Of a stretch of DNA of 64,000 nucleotides, positions 14,071 through 25,764 are shown in pieces. The DNA lies in NCBI GenBank assembly GCA_021292165.1, contig JAHFWL010000058.1, positions 1,240,001-1,304,000 on the forward strand. The letters run 5' to 3'. Origin of the DNA: Shinisaurus crocodilurus (taxonomy: Eukaryota > Chordata > Lepidosauria > Squamata > Shinisauridae). Below the pieces are notes generated by a model. It searched no databases. It saw only the letters and a program-made list of their open reading frames with translations, and had not been told where the DNA came from. A program made the position numbers and the translations under genes. Each line of letters opens with the position of its first letter. The first letter of the stretch is position 1.

Positions 14071-15067
14071 GCATAGTGCAGAGCACCAGGTTGGGGAAGG
14101 TTGTAATGAGGTCTCTTTCAAAAATCTTCCAAAAAATTGCCTATCCTTGGTATAGTGGAAACCTAAAAATGTAGAGTGTAAATATGACAAATATCAAAGA
14201 CCTGGGACGGCAATCCAGGCTCTGGGTGCTTCCAGGCAAGGCTTTTATCCTGCCTAGAACATGGAATTTTACCAGGCGGTCCAGATGCTGTCGTCTTCCT
14301 TTGATAACCCTCCCATGTCTTCCCGCTGCTTCTTTAAAAAAAAACGTTAAGAAGGAAAAGATGGAACAGGTGCCTTTTGATGTGTAGCTCTAGGAGTCCT
14401 CTGTCTAGAAGCACCCACAGAAAGCAAGACTGGAGTAGAATTTTGACAATGGACTGCAGTTCCACAAATCTACCTATAGATGGTGGTGTTCACATTAACA
14501 AGACCACATCATGGGACAACCTGATACACAGTGGAGCATCCCCACTACATGGCTGCTGTTACCTTTCAATCTGATATCTGAATTCCAGTTTTGAAATCGC
14601 TGCAACCTCCGCTATTTCTACACATTGCATCATGGGCGGGGGGGTGGGGGGGATGATGACAGATAAGAATCTTTCCTATTGCTTTTGGAGGGCTCAATCT
14701 AGGTTTAAGGATTCACCAGGCAGGATTCACCAGGGATTTCCCCTGAAACTAGGCCTGCCACCCTGATTAAAAGGTAGGGAGAGGGTATAATGGGGTACAA
14801 ATCAAACAAACGATATATACACATATACATATGCATATATCTTAGCAGGCAAGAGCAGCTAATGCAAATATGTTCACGCCAGCCGTGAATTTTAAATGTG
14901 ATTTTAATATTTATATGTAAACCGCCTAAGGATTTTTCTTAATATTTAGTGGTATAGCAATAGTGCAAATAAATAAATAAATAAATTCAGGGCTCTGTGC
15001 AGGATTCTAAACACACCTGAAGCCAAACTGGATACAAGTACAAGGCAATAGGGGACTTTAAACTTAC

Positions 15068-15131
15068 TGTCTGGTCTGTTCCCGGTTGGAGTAGGTGACA
15101 TTGACAACTGCTGTCTCGCTGTCTGTATTCA
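15068..15131 (-). CDS. IGF2BP1: IGF2BP1 exon, middle of RRM2
   Basis: A 64-nt exon: two bases finishing a valine, then NTDSETAVVNVTYSNREQTR and two bases of a glutamine. VVNVTYSN is the RNP1-position strand of RRM2, degenerate compared with classical RNP1 as usual for this family. The acceptor is ttatgctag and the donor GTAAGTT. Confidence 0.97.
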
Positions 15132-16251
15132 CTAGCATAAGGAAGAAGAAACCTGGGTTAGCTAAAACAGGCATCAAGCTCATCATCATCGTTATTCAAA
15201 TAGCTCAGAATTTAACAGCTCAACCACAGCCTGCGAGAGAAAGCAAGGGCTAGCCAGCACAGCCCATGCTGAGCTGTGGGCAAAACCTCCGGAGGGTCAC
15301 AAGTTGCCCACCCCTGAGTTACGAGGATAAAGGGAACTCATCTTTTAGGATTCTAGCAGGACTGGACCACAGGCTACCTCCCTCTCCCATGGGAAGACAG
15401 GGCCTGGATGGGGAAAGGCCCATCTGGCAGCACAATTGGAGCTCAGCTGTCCCTCGACTTCCTGTCTCCCTCAGTATGGGAGAGCAGTGATGGGCTGGGA
15501 GGAACCAGGAGGCTGGCAAAGTCTCTGCTGGGGTCCTGCGTAGGGATACTTGAAGAATTTGATCTCTGCAAATTCCAGTACAAACTGACCAGATCCGCAC
15601 CTCTTGGACTAATCTGCAGACTGGAACTAACTGGAGGGAAAGGCTATGAATGGCTACTAGTCCTGATGGCTATATGCCACCTTCAGTATCAGAGGCAGTA
15701 TGCCTATGGACACCAGCTGCTGGGGAACATGGGCTGGAGGGTGCTGTTGCACTCATGTCCTGCTTGTGGGCTTCCCGTGGGTAGCTCGTTGGCCCCTGTA
15801 TGAACAGAATGTTGGACTAGATGGATCCTTGGTCTGATCCAGCAGGGCTCTTCTTATGTTCTTAACTTATCCACCAGCTTTTGCACTTCCTGAATGTCCT
15901 AATGTAGTTCTTGGCTCAAAAAATTATTGTGCATTTAAAAATGTGTGTTTTGAGAGAATGTGTTTAAAAATACATATTTTAATGCAAATTAAAATCATCA
16001 TCATCATCGATTACTACAGATATGGGACAGAATTCACTTACAAATGAATATACGGTATGTGAAAGTGAAATAGACCGTCAGCACAATCCTGCGTACTTCT
16101 ATCCAGAAGCAAGTCCCACTGAGTTCAGGGAGACTTACTCCCAGGTAAATGTGATTGCAGCCTGACAAGTCCATCCCTAGTCCTGCGTTCTGATTTTCAT
16201 CTTTTGCTCCAAGGGGAAATATATTCTCTGAAATTTCTCACAGAATCTTAC
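15132..16251 (-). other. IGF2BP1: IGF2BP1 intron within RRM2
   Basis: A 1.1-kb intron. It has a half palindromic MITE (about 15282-15315), a CR1-like 3' end (15620-15862) and an ATCCTATGCATG-type repeat (16078-16165). 15320-15600 shows nothing recognisable. Confidence 0.8.
15620..15862 (+). mobile_element. CR1-like 3' end with ATGTTCTT tail
   Basis: It shares with 2600-2868 and 51000-51288 the blocks ATGGCTACTAGTCCTGATGG, CAGTATCAGAGGCAGTATGC and the closing GGCTCTTCTTATGTTCTTA. It is 5'-truncated and non-coding. Confidence 0.55.
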
Positions 16252-16303
16252 CTTGTTCACAGTTTTCCACAGTACCGTATTGAGCCAGCAAACCATCCAA
16301 AAC
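16252..16303 (-). CDS. IGF2BP1: IGF2BP1 exon, RRM2 helix 1
   Basis: A 52-nt exon, VLDGLLAQYGTVENCEQ plus one base, starting in phase 0 and ending in phase 1. The acceptor is cacatctgaatag and the donor GTAAGAT. It encodes the first helix and following loop of RRM2. A C run of about sixteen bases stands 26 nt upstream of the acceptor in the transcript. Confidence 0.97.
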
Positions 16304-17670
16304 CTATTCAGATGTGAAAGAAATAATGGGGGGGGGGGGGGGGATTGTGTTACCGTAAAAATTCCAGCAAGTTAAAGTTATATGAGGAAGCAATATAGCT
16401 GAAGAGCAAAGTCACCCCAAAAAAGCTGAAGAGGGGTGAGGCCTCAAACTGGCACTCAACCATCTGAAAATGTAATCACACCACAGACGATGCCCAATCC
16501 TGTTTCAACATTCGTCTCCCCTTGGGGGCAAAAATAATAATAATAATCCTTGCGCTACCTTGTTCCAGTGACAGCAGCTGGCAGAACAGAGGCGAGCAGC
16601 AGCCTGCGGGCCCACGGCTGTGTTTAAAGTGGCCTGCGGCACCTCTGGCAGGCTCTACTCCTTCAAAAGTGCTTTGAAAGTGCAGATCCCCATTTTCAAA
16701 AGGTGTATTCGTTATATACAATTGTATTTTATAGAATCTTATTTCACTGTAATGGCCTTTGGTTATATACAATAGAAATTACAGTTACAGTGCGAGAGGG
16801 AGGGAGGAGCACTGAGTGTGTGTGTGTGTGAATAGATGGGGTATGTGTGTATGGGTGAATGGATGGGGGTGGGGTGTTTGTGTGTGGAGTGGGGGGAAGA
16901 AAGAGAGCATGAGGTGGTGATGAACTTAAGATGATCATCACCCCACACCCTTTCTCTCTGTATCTCTCTCTCTCTCAAGTTTCTTAATAGAGAAAGAAAG
17001 GGTGGAGTTGGTGATGATCTTAAGAGAGAAAGACTGGGTGGTGACACTTGCCCCACTGGCAAGTGGCTCTGGAAAGATTACCTCAAAGGGAATGCAGCCT
17101 TCGATGGCCACACCTGTGGTAGAACATTAATGGCACAATCCTATGCATACTTAAGACCCCCCCCCAAAAAAAGTCCTACAACTCCCAGCATTCCCCAGCC
17201 AGCACATTATACAATGGGCTGGATCCAGCCTCAGAATGAAATTGGTCTTTTCCACCAGCTCTTGTTGGTTCCCAACAGATACCTCAGCAAAGGAAGGGAA
17301 ACAGAGGAATGGAGAATTTTCTATGCTCTGCCCCATCCGCACATCTCAAAGTATTGTGGAGTTCACTTGTTTTCACATCTCACTCTCAGTTTTGTAATAA
17401 GACATTTCAGACTCAGATGTTTAAGACTATGCACTCAGCAGAGGGTAGGCACCACCCCAGCTATTCATGCAAGGAACCTACAGCTGAATCCACCAAAGGG
17501 CTATTACCGTATGTATTACCCCACTGCAAAAAATACCATCTAGTTTTTTTGTTTGTTTCCCTTTTTTTGGCGCACTCCAGGTCATTTGTGGCACTTTTGT
17601 TCTCTGAACGTAACAAAGCTTTGTTGTTGTTGTTGACGACGACTATGCACTGTTCAGTGACTTGACCTAC
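16304..17670 (-). other. IGF2BP1: IGF2BP1 intron within RRM2
   Basis: A 1.4-kb intron. It holds a G16 run (C16 in the transcript, 16329-16344), a TG-rich stretch (16816-16885), a GA-rich stretch with paired GATGATC repeats (16920-17040), and a small repeat piece at 17136-17215. Nothing else recognised. Confidence 0.8.
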
Positions 17671-17719
17671 CTCCCATCGTAGCTGAGGGGGGATGTTTCT
17701 TATCTGAATTTTGCGGCTC
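17671..17719 (-). CDS. IGF2BP1: IGF2BP1 exon, start of RRM2
   Basis: A 49-nt exon: the last base of an arginine, then SRKIQIRNIPPQLRWE. IQIRNI is the RNP2 strand of RRM2. The acceptor is ttttattttag and the donor GTAGGTC. By family structure two coding exons (RRM1 and its C-terminal strand) should precede it, but I did not find them to the right. This is the most 5' exon I can support. Confidence 0.97.
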
Positions 17720-19060
17720 CTAAAATAAAAGAGGAGGGAGAAAAGCATCACTTTGAGACCCAAGGTCCACTCTGTCTTAACAGAGTCACGTACATAAAAG
17801 AAGACCAATGAATCCCTAACATTTTGGAGAGTGGAGAGGAGGAGAAGGCAAGACAGCAGGGGGGGGGGGGAGAGCCGGGTGAAATGGCGGTGGAGGAGGT
17901 GGCTGGCTGGCTGCAGCCGAGGAGAGGGGAAAATGGGTTCCCGTTTTAGTCTATGGGGGATATTAGCACAAATCGAAGGGGGGAAAGTTGCACAAATTGA
18001 ACAAGGGCACACGCTCTGCAGTTTGAGGACATTGTTGGCAGACGTGTGCTTGTGCTCGAAGTTGTCAGCAGGGCAGGCGTGTGTGTGTTTTGCGAGCAAA
18101 GATGAAAGTCTCATCCTTGCCTAGCAGCCGCCCTGCCCCGCCAGGGGCAGAGCATGCAAAGGCTCAGCATGCCTCCTCCAAACGTAAAGGACTAAATGCT
18201 CTGCCAGGTTCATGTTGAGGAAAGCGTCATTAAATCCTGTCTCAATTTAGGACCCAAGTACTGTTTATATTGGTGTAAAATAGGCAGTAAAAACTGAGGT
18301 CTCGTGCAACGCTATTAAGTTTCCATTGGTGCCAACGCAGCACGGGCACGGGGGGGGGGGGATTTTGGTTCCAATGGCGCGGGAGAGGGAGAGGGAGGAG
18401 ATCGGCCTCCCCTCCCCACCTGCTGTGATCCCAGTAAGAATTGTACCCAGGGCTGTGTTACACTGGCAAATTTGCTCTGCTTGAGCTTGATGGGACTTTC
18501 GACACATTGCCGACCCGACTGCCATGTCGGGGGCGAGGGGTTTCCAGCTTCCGCGAAATATGTATGCAAATTTGGAGCCGAGAAGTGCCTATCTCTGGCG
18601 CAATTTGCACAAATCGCACACATCTGCACAAACCAGGGCTGACTCATTCGCTTCTCGTCTCTTCTTGTAACATCCACCATGAGAAGTATGGAAGCCGCCG
18701 CCTCCTCTCACTGCGTATGCACACACTCCACCTTGGCTTTTCTGACAGTCGATTTCAGATTTGTACAAAATTGCGTAAATTTGCACAAATTGCAACACGG
18801 AGGCCCAAATTCTGCGCGAAGGTCCACAGCTTTTTTTTTTTTTTTTAATGCAAATTGAGGCCCGTTTTAAAAATGGGGAAGTCCGTGTGTTGGCTCGACT
18901 CACATCAGATCAAGTTGGCACCAGCACAGGGGTTGACAGAACGGAATCGGTGGGGCTGAGTCGAGGAAACCCATCGGATTTTCACACACACCCCCATCAG
19001 AGTCCTCACACATCCCCAATTACACCCCTCTGCACCAGTAATTAATAACAGTAAAAAGGA
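17720..19060 (-). other. IGF2BP1: Start of large upstream intron, no gene seen
   Basis: Directly upstream of the RRM2 exon. The sequence has recurrent TTTGCACAAAT/TTGCGTAAATTT phrases on both strands between 17960 and 18850, suggesting an old inverted-repeat transposon, and GC-rich patches. I checked for RRM1 codons and found none. Confidence 0.5.
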
Positions 19061-19800
19061 AGATGTAGTGACATTCGTCATGACCCCTCTGGAGGGCTCC
19101 TCTTCAGAGGATGAGTCCCCCCAAGCCGAACAGCGCGGAAGAGCTGCCTGTGCCAAGGGACCTTGAGACAGATCAGGGGGATCCTGGACCCACAGAGGAG
19201 ATGGCTGCCACTCCTTCCCTTCAAGACAAACTCAGCCCCCTCTCAGACTTGGAGGCTGATGCCAAGTGGCCACCTTGCCCCAGAGAGTGCAGGCACCTAA
19301 TGGTGCAGGTTCACCTGGCTGCTGGATGCAGGAGTGTGTGCCCGAGGGAATCCTTGTGAGTGAAGGTATACTTGCGAGCAAGGCTTTACTCTAGAGTAGA
19401 CCATTCCTCAGGTGGCCCTGATGGCCTGCAGCTGTGCTCTGCCTGGGGTTCTGAAAGTTCAGGCTTAAACAGCCTCCCTGTTCCAGGCACAGAGTGCTGG
19501 AACAACCTTTGTCTACCAGTGTTCTCCAACCTTGGGTCCCCAGATGTTTTTGGCCTACAACTCCCAGCATGCCCCAGCCAGCTACTTGGCTGGGGCATGC
19601 TGGGAGTTGTAGGCCAAAAACATCTGGGGACCCAAGGTTGGAGAACACTGGTCTACCAGTTCCTGTCTTTTCTTTTCCCTGCTAACCTTGCTCTTCTCTG
19701 GACCTCCCTGTGTTTTGACCTTGGTCTGCCTGCTGATCTTGCCTTTGGAACTGACCCGGCCTAAATCCCCAGAGCTCTGTCCCCGCGCCATTGTAAGCAG
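19061..19800 (+). other. Possible LTR-retrotransposon relic
   Basis: An open stretch from 19111 reads SPPKPNSAEELPVPRDLETDQGDPGPTEEM, low-complexity Pro/Glu/Ser sequence of the kind found in LTR-element gag or spacer regions. The pyrimidine-rich GACCTCCCTGTGTTTTGACC region on the right fits an LTR leader. No terminal repeats were found, so this is a guess. It is interrupted by a hAT MITE at 19517-19650. Confidence 0.3.
19517..19650. mobile_element. hAT-type palindromic MITE (CAGTGTTCTCC)
   Basis: A 134-bp near-perfect palindrome from CAGTGTTCTCCAACCTTGGG to its complement. Flanks: GTCTAC on the left (19511-19516) and GTCTACCA on the right (19651-19658). A 2-bp CA loss at the left junction would explain the short duplication. 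Its closest relative is the 46136-46270 copy. Confidence 0.85.
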
Positions 19801-20499
19801 GACAATATTATGTGTGATGTGTAGTTTGGCCCCAAGTGTCTATATATTCCACATTTACACAGTGCTTCTAAACCTCTGCAACAAAATCTATTAAGATAGT
19901 CCACCCCCGGAGACTTATGGACTCAATTGGTTTTTAAAAAGTCTCTGGAAACTCGTTTTACAGATAAAAATGGCTCCCATCCAATCTGTCAGACCGTTGT
20001 TGTGGCAGGGACTGGGCCGGGGCTGGGCCGGGGCTGTCCAATGCATGGCCGATCACATTTGCATAGAGTTATCATTGGCCGTTGCTGGTAGGAAGGTGCC
20101 TGGAGAGATCCACACAGCCTTGGGCTTGCTGGATTCTTGTCAGTCCTGACTTGCTACAGAAATGGACTTCCCCGCCCGCTCCTTCCCACGGCAGTCCCCC
20201 CACCCCCTGAAAATGCTACACAGAGAGTTAGGAAACCCTGCTGAATGGGGTGGGCCGTCGTTTGTGTGGGGATCCCCATAAACTGGGCAGAAGGGACCTT
20301 CCATGAGCAGAAGGAAGATCTTGGATCTAGTCCTGAGAGATAAGCAAGCTGCTTTGGTGATAGCAGTGGTCAGTGGAAAATCCTTCCTCATGTCAGAAAA
20401 GAGTAGCAGCTACCTTAAAAGAGGCAGCAGTGCAGCCAGAATCAAAACAAGGACATCACTTGGTCCAGAAGAACTGGGACTTCACCCATCAGTTTCTAA

Positions 20500-20880
20500 C
20501 AGTCTATTTCTCGGTAAGATAGTTGTGCTGCTTGCAAATCAACGCTGGTGGCTCCAGGATGAAACTGGGTTTGTTTTGTTGGTTTGTTTTAATTCACAAA
20601 CAGTCTGGTTTTGGGACTTGGCTATGGGGCCAGAACAGCTTTGTTGCCCAGATGGACAATCTCCTTCTATGGATGGCCTGGGGGGGAATCTGATCTGTTG
20701 GTCTTACTGGGCCTGTCAGCAGCATTTGATGCACTTGACCATGAAGCGCTGCTGGGATGCCTTCAGGACTTACTGAGGATTAGAGGCACTGCTATGCAGT
20801 GGCATTACCTCTCTAGGCACGCGCAGAGTGTAGTCTTGGGTAATTTCTGCTTGACGGTTGTTAACTTCCGGGTGACACGG
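20500..20880 (+). pseudogene. L2-type reverse transcriptase fragment
   Basis: Two overlapping frames read FLGKIVVLLANQRW...DETGF and then LVLLGLSAAFDALDHEALLG, ending near QSVVLG. LSAAFD.LDH is the RT motif A region of L2-clade LINEs. Frame changes and stops show it is dead. Bases 20160-20500 may be upstream LINE sequence. Confidence 0.7.
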
Positions 20881-21161
20881 GCAAGCTAGTGATAATAATT
20901 GATAATTGTTATCAATTATTTGTCCACTAACCAATTCTCATCTGCCCCTGAAAAGCATGTGTGCTTTGCCTGCCTTCATGTATTCTTAATTGTGAGCTTA
21001 GCAGTTTCACGATTTTTGTTTCTGCTCATTTACCTTTTATTTTGGCTCCAACGTTTCGTGAATACAATTCTTGCTGATACTTAGCAGCAATCCCCATGTC
21101 CTGTGCCCACACTGTGTGATGTCCCCTCCAGCTCATTAGAAGTTTCTAAGTGTGGTCTTTG

Positions 21162-21229
21162 AATCTGAGCAGGGTGCTCAACTTCATATTACATTAATCT
21201 GAGCAGGGTGCTCAACTTCATATTACATT
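21162..21229. repeat. Perfect 34-bp tandem duplication
   Basis: A 34-bp unit beginning AATCTGAGCAGGGTGCTCAA is present twice head to tail without a mismatch. Confidence 0.95.
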
Positions 21230-21633
21230 ATTCTGCAAGGTGGATTGTTTGACAACTCTTCCAAAGCGTTGGCTACAGCACAACCAGTAACAGCATCCAT
21301 CAGCCATATACCCTGCTGCCCCACCCCCCCTCCATCTCCTAGATCTCTTGGCTTTTACCACATCCTGTAGGAAAACCCAAGACATCATATCCATTCTCCT
21401 AATGCTTCCAGTCTTCAGGATCCCGGCCCTTGTCTCCTGCCCGACTCTCCAGAGCATTCTGAAAATGGCATCCGTCGGAAGGAGATGGGGCGAGCAAAAT
21501 TACACTCGGAGAGCGTCAGCATGAATCTCAGGGGGTCAATAAAAGAAGAGAGAGAATCTCTATAAAGAGCCTCGGGGTTGTCTATAAAACATGCTCTTGT
21601 TTTAATGGCTGGGAAAGATTGAGGCCAAGACAG

Positions 21634-21635
21634 TG

Positions 21636-21677
<42 letters not shown>

Positions 21678-21685
21678 GTGTGGTG
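21634..21685. repeat. (TG)n microsatellite
   Basis: A TG array of about 25 units with one CG variant. Confidence 0.9.
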
Positions 21686-22876
21686 GTGGGGAGAACAGCA
21701 ACAGAGGATTCTGACAAGTGTTCGAACGCCGAGAGCAACAAGCTACACCTCTTCTTCCCGATTCCGTTCTTCCTCATTCCTGCTTCCCAAAATAGAATCT
21801 TTGGGAATTTTCAGTGCCAAAATTAACCCCTCTCTCTGTAGCAGCTGCCACTCCACAAGTACAGGTGGAACATCTCCACTCCATCAGACTTCCTGAACAT
21901 TCCTAAATTCACCAAGCAGCTGCAATTTAGGGGTGGTGAAACGCAAATACTGTAACAGATATGTGGCCATGTGTGTCGCTCGCTACCTGCTGTGACAATT
22001 TTTCACACGCGGATTCCTGTTTTATGTCTCTATCTGTGCCTGCCACTCCCTGTGAAGCCTGCAGCCAACCCCCGCTCGCCCCCAACCCCCGCAACACACA
22101 CAGACACCAATTTCTACAAAACCAAACACCAATTCTGTTTGCAGGTACTCTTTACACGCAGGGTTTAACCAGCACTGATTACACTGATCCCCATTCTAAC
22201 TAGTTCTCTTGTATGCTTTTTGCATTATAATAGTTCCTTAGCCGGGGCTTGCATTTGTTAAGAACCAGAGAGAAGCAGTGGGTTCAAACCGCTCTGGAAG
22301 CTGAACACACACCCCTCCCAAGGGCTGGACATTTGATTGGTCAACACTGGTCAAATATTGCCATTTTACAGATTGGGAACTGAGGTCATGAGAAAGTGAT
22401 TGCCCTTGGCCAGAGCAATTAAAATATTTCCAATTTTAAGAAACCAACTGCACTAAGGTTTTGGGTGCCATATGCCAATATCAGCCAGGTACTCAGGATT
22501 CTTCCAGCCCTGCCCATGCCTGAGGCAAGATACGAGTTCAGCTTGTTAGGATTGTCCTGCCTTAAAGCAGAGCGATAATAGCCAAGATCACTCACTGGAC
22601 TCTTTACAGTTTCAGGATTTGAAGCCTAAGATATGGTCCACTGGATCAAAAATAGAAGCAGAGGTTGCAGAATCTTAAAGTGGTTTTTTAAAAAAAGAAG
22701 AAACAGGTGACAATGGTAGACAACTGCCATGATCCAGTTAATGAAATCTGCGGGGAGGCTGCTGTGCCGTATGGCAAACAGCAGACTACATCTCAGGAAA
22801 CTGCCTTATACCAAATCAAACCATTGGACCATATCGCTCAGTATCGTCTACTGTGACTGGCACTGACTCTCTAGGG

Positions 22877-23012
22877 CAGGGCTCTCCAACCTTGGGTCCC
22901 CAGATGTTGCTGGCCTACAGCTCCCAGCATACCCAGCCAGCATGGCTAATGGCAAGGGATTCTGGGAGCTGTAGTCCAGCAACATCTGGGGACCCAAGGT
23001 TGGGGAGCCCTG
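22877..23012. mobile_element. hAT-type palindromic MITE, TSD CTCTAGGG
   Basis: A 136-bp foldback from CAGGGCTCTCCAACC to GGTTGGGGAGCCCTG. It is flanked by perfect CTCTAGGG octamers (22869-22876 and 23013-23020) and inserted in a SINE. Confidence 0.9.
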
Positions 23013-23042
23013 CTCTAGGGTTTCAGGCAGGGATCTTTCCCA

Positions 23043-23396
23043 GAACAACAGAGAGAGAATGCGTCTCAAGATGCTGAAAAATATAACTTTATTTTCAATC
23101 GAGCCCAACTTGTTTCGGCCCTGATATTTTTCAGGCCCTTCTTCAGGGGTAGCTTTAAAACTGCCAACTGAGAATGAGTTCCACTCAGTAACTGGCAGGT
23201 GAGTTGAAGAGATCTTTCATTCTGAGTCCTCAGAAGACAATTTTATAGCTATCCCTGAAGAAGGCCTCTAAAAATATCAGGGCCGAAACGCATTGGGCTT
23301 TACTGAAAATAAAGTAATATTTTACAGCAACTTGAGATGTGTTCTCTGTCTGTAGATCTGTGGTGGATGCCTTCCGGTTTGTCTATGCTCAGGAGA
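23043..23396. mobile_element. Long inverted-repeat element, TSD CTTTCCCA
   Basis: Roughly 100-bp inverted arms contain ACTTTATTTTCA, GTTTCGGCCCTGATATTTT and CTTCTTCAG. The segment is bounded by exact CTTTCCCA octamers (23035-23042 and 23397-23404) inside a SINE that has the octamer once. About 40 bp outside the right arm lie within the inserted segment. Family unknown to me. Confidence 0.7.
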
Positions 23397-23475
23397 CTTT
23401 CCCAGCTTTACCTAGAAATGCCAGGGATTGAACCTGGGACCTTTGGCATGCAGAACATGTGCTCTACCCCTGAGC

Positions 23476-23880
23476 TATATTATTTATTTATTTATTTATT
23501 ATATTTATGAATCGCCCATCTGGCCAGACATCCAGCCACTCTGAGCGATGTACAGTTCAATAAAACACATGGGGGGGGGGGGGGAACACACACACACACA
23601 CACAGTATAAAACACAATTAAAAACAGTACAAAACTTAAAAATCCTAACCCACCCCATATTCCCACCTGAAAAGCCACGTTTTTAATGCCCAGTGGAAGC
23701 TAATCAAGGAAGGGGCATGGCGGAGGTCACTGGGGAGAGTTCCATAAATTGGGGGCTGCCACAGAAAAGGCCCTCCTCCTAGTCCCCACCAGCTTGGTTT
23801 CTCTGGCTGATGGGACAGGGAGAAGGCCATCCGTGGCAGATCTTGTTGAGCGGCCTACTTGATGTTGCTGAAGGCGCTCC
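23476..23880 (-). mobile_element. L2-clade LINE 3' end, reverse copy
   Basis: The reverse complement matches 3748-4157 over the whole length, including the AC/TG microsatellite and G/C run and the AATATAATAAATAAATA tail. ORF2 C-terminal codons are broken. Confidence 0.75.
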
Positions 23881-23931
23881 TTGAGATACACTATGTCCTT
23901 TCCCCAAATGTATCCTGCAATGTAATAACAC

Positions 23932-24012
23932 AGGGGTGGGCAGAAGATAGATCAGGAACTACTGGCTAATTTCTGGGCGATCGTCAGTAGATCGGTAGTA
24001 TTGCACCCCTGC
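23932..24012. mobile_element. Short hAT-like element (GATCTACT group)
   Basis: It starts CAGGGGTGGGCAGAAGATAG and ends GCACCCCTG, about 80 bp. It is an internally deleted relative of the longer copies at 47822-48075 and 55303-55640. Confidence 0.6.
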
Positions 24013-24438
24013 GAAAACGCATGTATAACATGACTCACCCCCACGGTGATCTTCCTTGCAGCAGGGCTGATCACCCGCATGCAGAGCAGCATGCATGAAG
24101 TCTCCTGCTGCTTTCAAAGCACACTGTATCAGAGGAAAGGTGTTTTCCCCAGAAACAGAGGAGATAGAGATGATTCCAGGGTTCATAGTCTTTTCTGTTA
24201 GGCAAGACGCTGCTTTTGGCACTTGCTTCATGGAGAAAAATACTGGGCTCAGATTGAAGTAGATAAAACTATAGCTGTCAACCTATTAATGAATTTTTTA
24301 AAAAAAATCAATTAACCGGCTTACAATTGTTTAAGGGCCACTCTCTACTGTGCATGCTACCCTACATGCTTTATTTTAAATCTGAGGCATTGCTCCCAGT
24401 ACTACTGCCTCATGTAACAGGGTGAGCATCCACTAGGA

Positions 24439-24560
24439 AAGGGGTGGGCAACTTGAGGCCCTCCAGATGTTGCTGGACTACAGCCAGCATAGCCACTGGC
24501 AAGGGATGATGGGAGTTGCGGTTGAACACCATCTGGAAGGCCACAAGCTGCCCACCCCTG
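24439..24560. mobile_element. hAT-type palindromic MITE
   Basis: Foldback from AAGGGGTGGGCAACTTGAGG to GCCCACCCCTG. Flanks CACTAGGA and CACTGTAG share only CACT, so the duplication is decayed. Confidence 0.65.
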
Positions 24561-24887
24561 CACTGTAGGCAGGGCCTTTTTGTTAGTGGCACCAGCTATG
24601 TGAAATGCCCTCCCCAGAGAAGAGCACTGGCCTCCCCTACCACGCATTTCTTCTTGAGCTTGGCTTTTGGCCATGACATAATTGTTGGAAAATACTGACT
24701 GCCTTATTAGCCTGCTACTGTGTGGCATTGACTGTTGGGAGTTGCAGGAGTGATTGTTATCTTTCTCTCTCTCTTTTGTTTGCTGCTTTTGCAATCTTTC
24801 AGTTGCCTTGTTTGTATTGTATTCTTTGTTTTTGGTTTTGTGATCTGATGGCTTTATCCAATTTTATTTTTTTGTAAGCCACTCGGC

Positions 24888-25318
24888 CAGGAACGGTGCA
24901 GGGCTGTTTGGCGCCCTAGGCCAAATTATATTTAGCGCCCCCCCTCGTGCCGTGGGGGGGGGCTCCGGAGCAAAGCAGCCCTGCTCTGCAACGCCGCCAC
25001 CCCGCGCCGCCGCCGCCACCACCTACCTTCCCCCCGCCCCCGCTGCTGGCTGCTGCTGCTGCCGCCTCCTCCTCTGACGCGATGGGACCCCCGCGCTTTA
25101 CGACGGGAAGGTGGTTGGCGGGCGGGCGGGCGGGCGCGGGGGGGGAGGTGCAGCGGCGGCGGCAGGCAGCGGCCGGCAAGCAGGCGGGGAGGCGCGGCGG
25201 AGGCGGCAGGCAGGGCAGGAGCGCGCCGGAGGCGAGGAAGGGGCACAGTTTCTGCGCCCTCTTCCGCCACGCGCCCTAGGCAGCCGCCTGGGTCTGCCTA
25301 GCGGTAGCGCCGGCCCTG
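24888..25318. mobile_element. GC-rich non-autonomous hAT-like element, 431 bp
   Basis: Exact 8-bp duplications CACTCGGC flank it (24880-24887 and 25319-25326). The termini are inverted: CAGGAACGGTGC on the left and CAGGGCCGGCGC from the right, nine of twelve matching. GCGCCCTAGG occurs near both ends. The interior is extremely CpG-rich. The host sequence TTTGTAAGCCACTCGGC resembles a LINE/SINE tail. Long open frames inside are a GC-content artefact. Confidence 0.85.
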
Positions 25319-25764
25319 CACTCGGCGTTCCATGTCTGATGGAGGAAAGCAGGATAAGAACATAATAAGAACCTTGGCTGAATCAGAGCAAAGGCCTGCA
25401 TAGCTGGGAATTCCAGAGTGACCATCCTGATATCTCCAGGATGCCCACAAGCTAAAGGTATTCAGAGGCATGATGCCTCTGATCCTGGGAGGGAGGGCAT
25501 ATATAGCCATCATAAGCGATTAAAGTAATAAATAAAACTTCCAACCAATTAACCAATCACGTTTAAATCTGCACATCTGCAAAACCTCGGTGTTTGCCAC
25601 TTTGAGGCTTCTGAAGGAAAGAGTCATTTTTCCTAAGTAGACATGAAGGAAATACCTAAGCAAATAGGCACACTCATCAAGCCGCCTGTTCAGTAACATC
25701 ATCTGCCAAGCCCCTTCTCCCTTTTGTACCTCTTCCATCAGCGGTACAAAGATCATCATCGACA

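Larger units (their letters stand above)
22792..23478 (-). mobile_element. tRNA-derived SINE with two nested insertions
   Basis: On the minus strand the SINE begins with TAGCTCAGGGGTAGAGCACA (A-box-like) and CCCAGGTTCAATCCC (B box), and its 3' part ends near CAGTTTCCTGAG. The SINE is visible as 23405-23478, 23021-23042 and 22792-22876, separated by insertions at 23043-23396 and 22877-23012. Uninterrupted relatives are at 25765-25958, 43890-44062 and 59358-59556. Confidence 0.75.

Noticed and set aside
24947..25279. RRM1 first coding exon of IGF2BP1 in GC-rich DNA
   Set aside because: No frame on the minus strand gives RRM1 residues; the stretch is a transposon.
24916..25365. CpG island or promoter with GC-rich ORFs (84-112 codons)
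   Set aside because: Bounded by an 8-bp duplication and inverted termini, so it is an inserted element; the ORFs follow from GC content.
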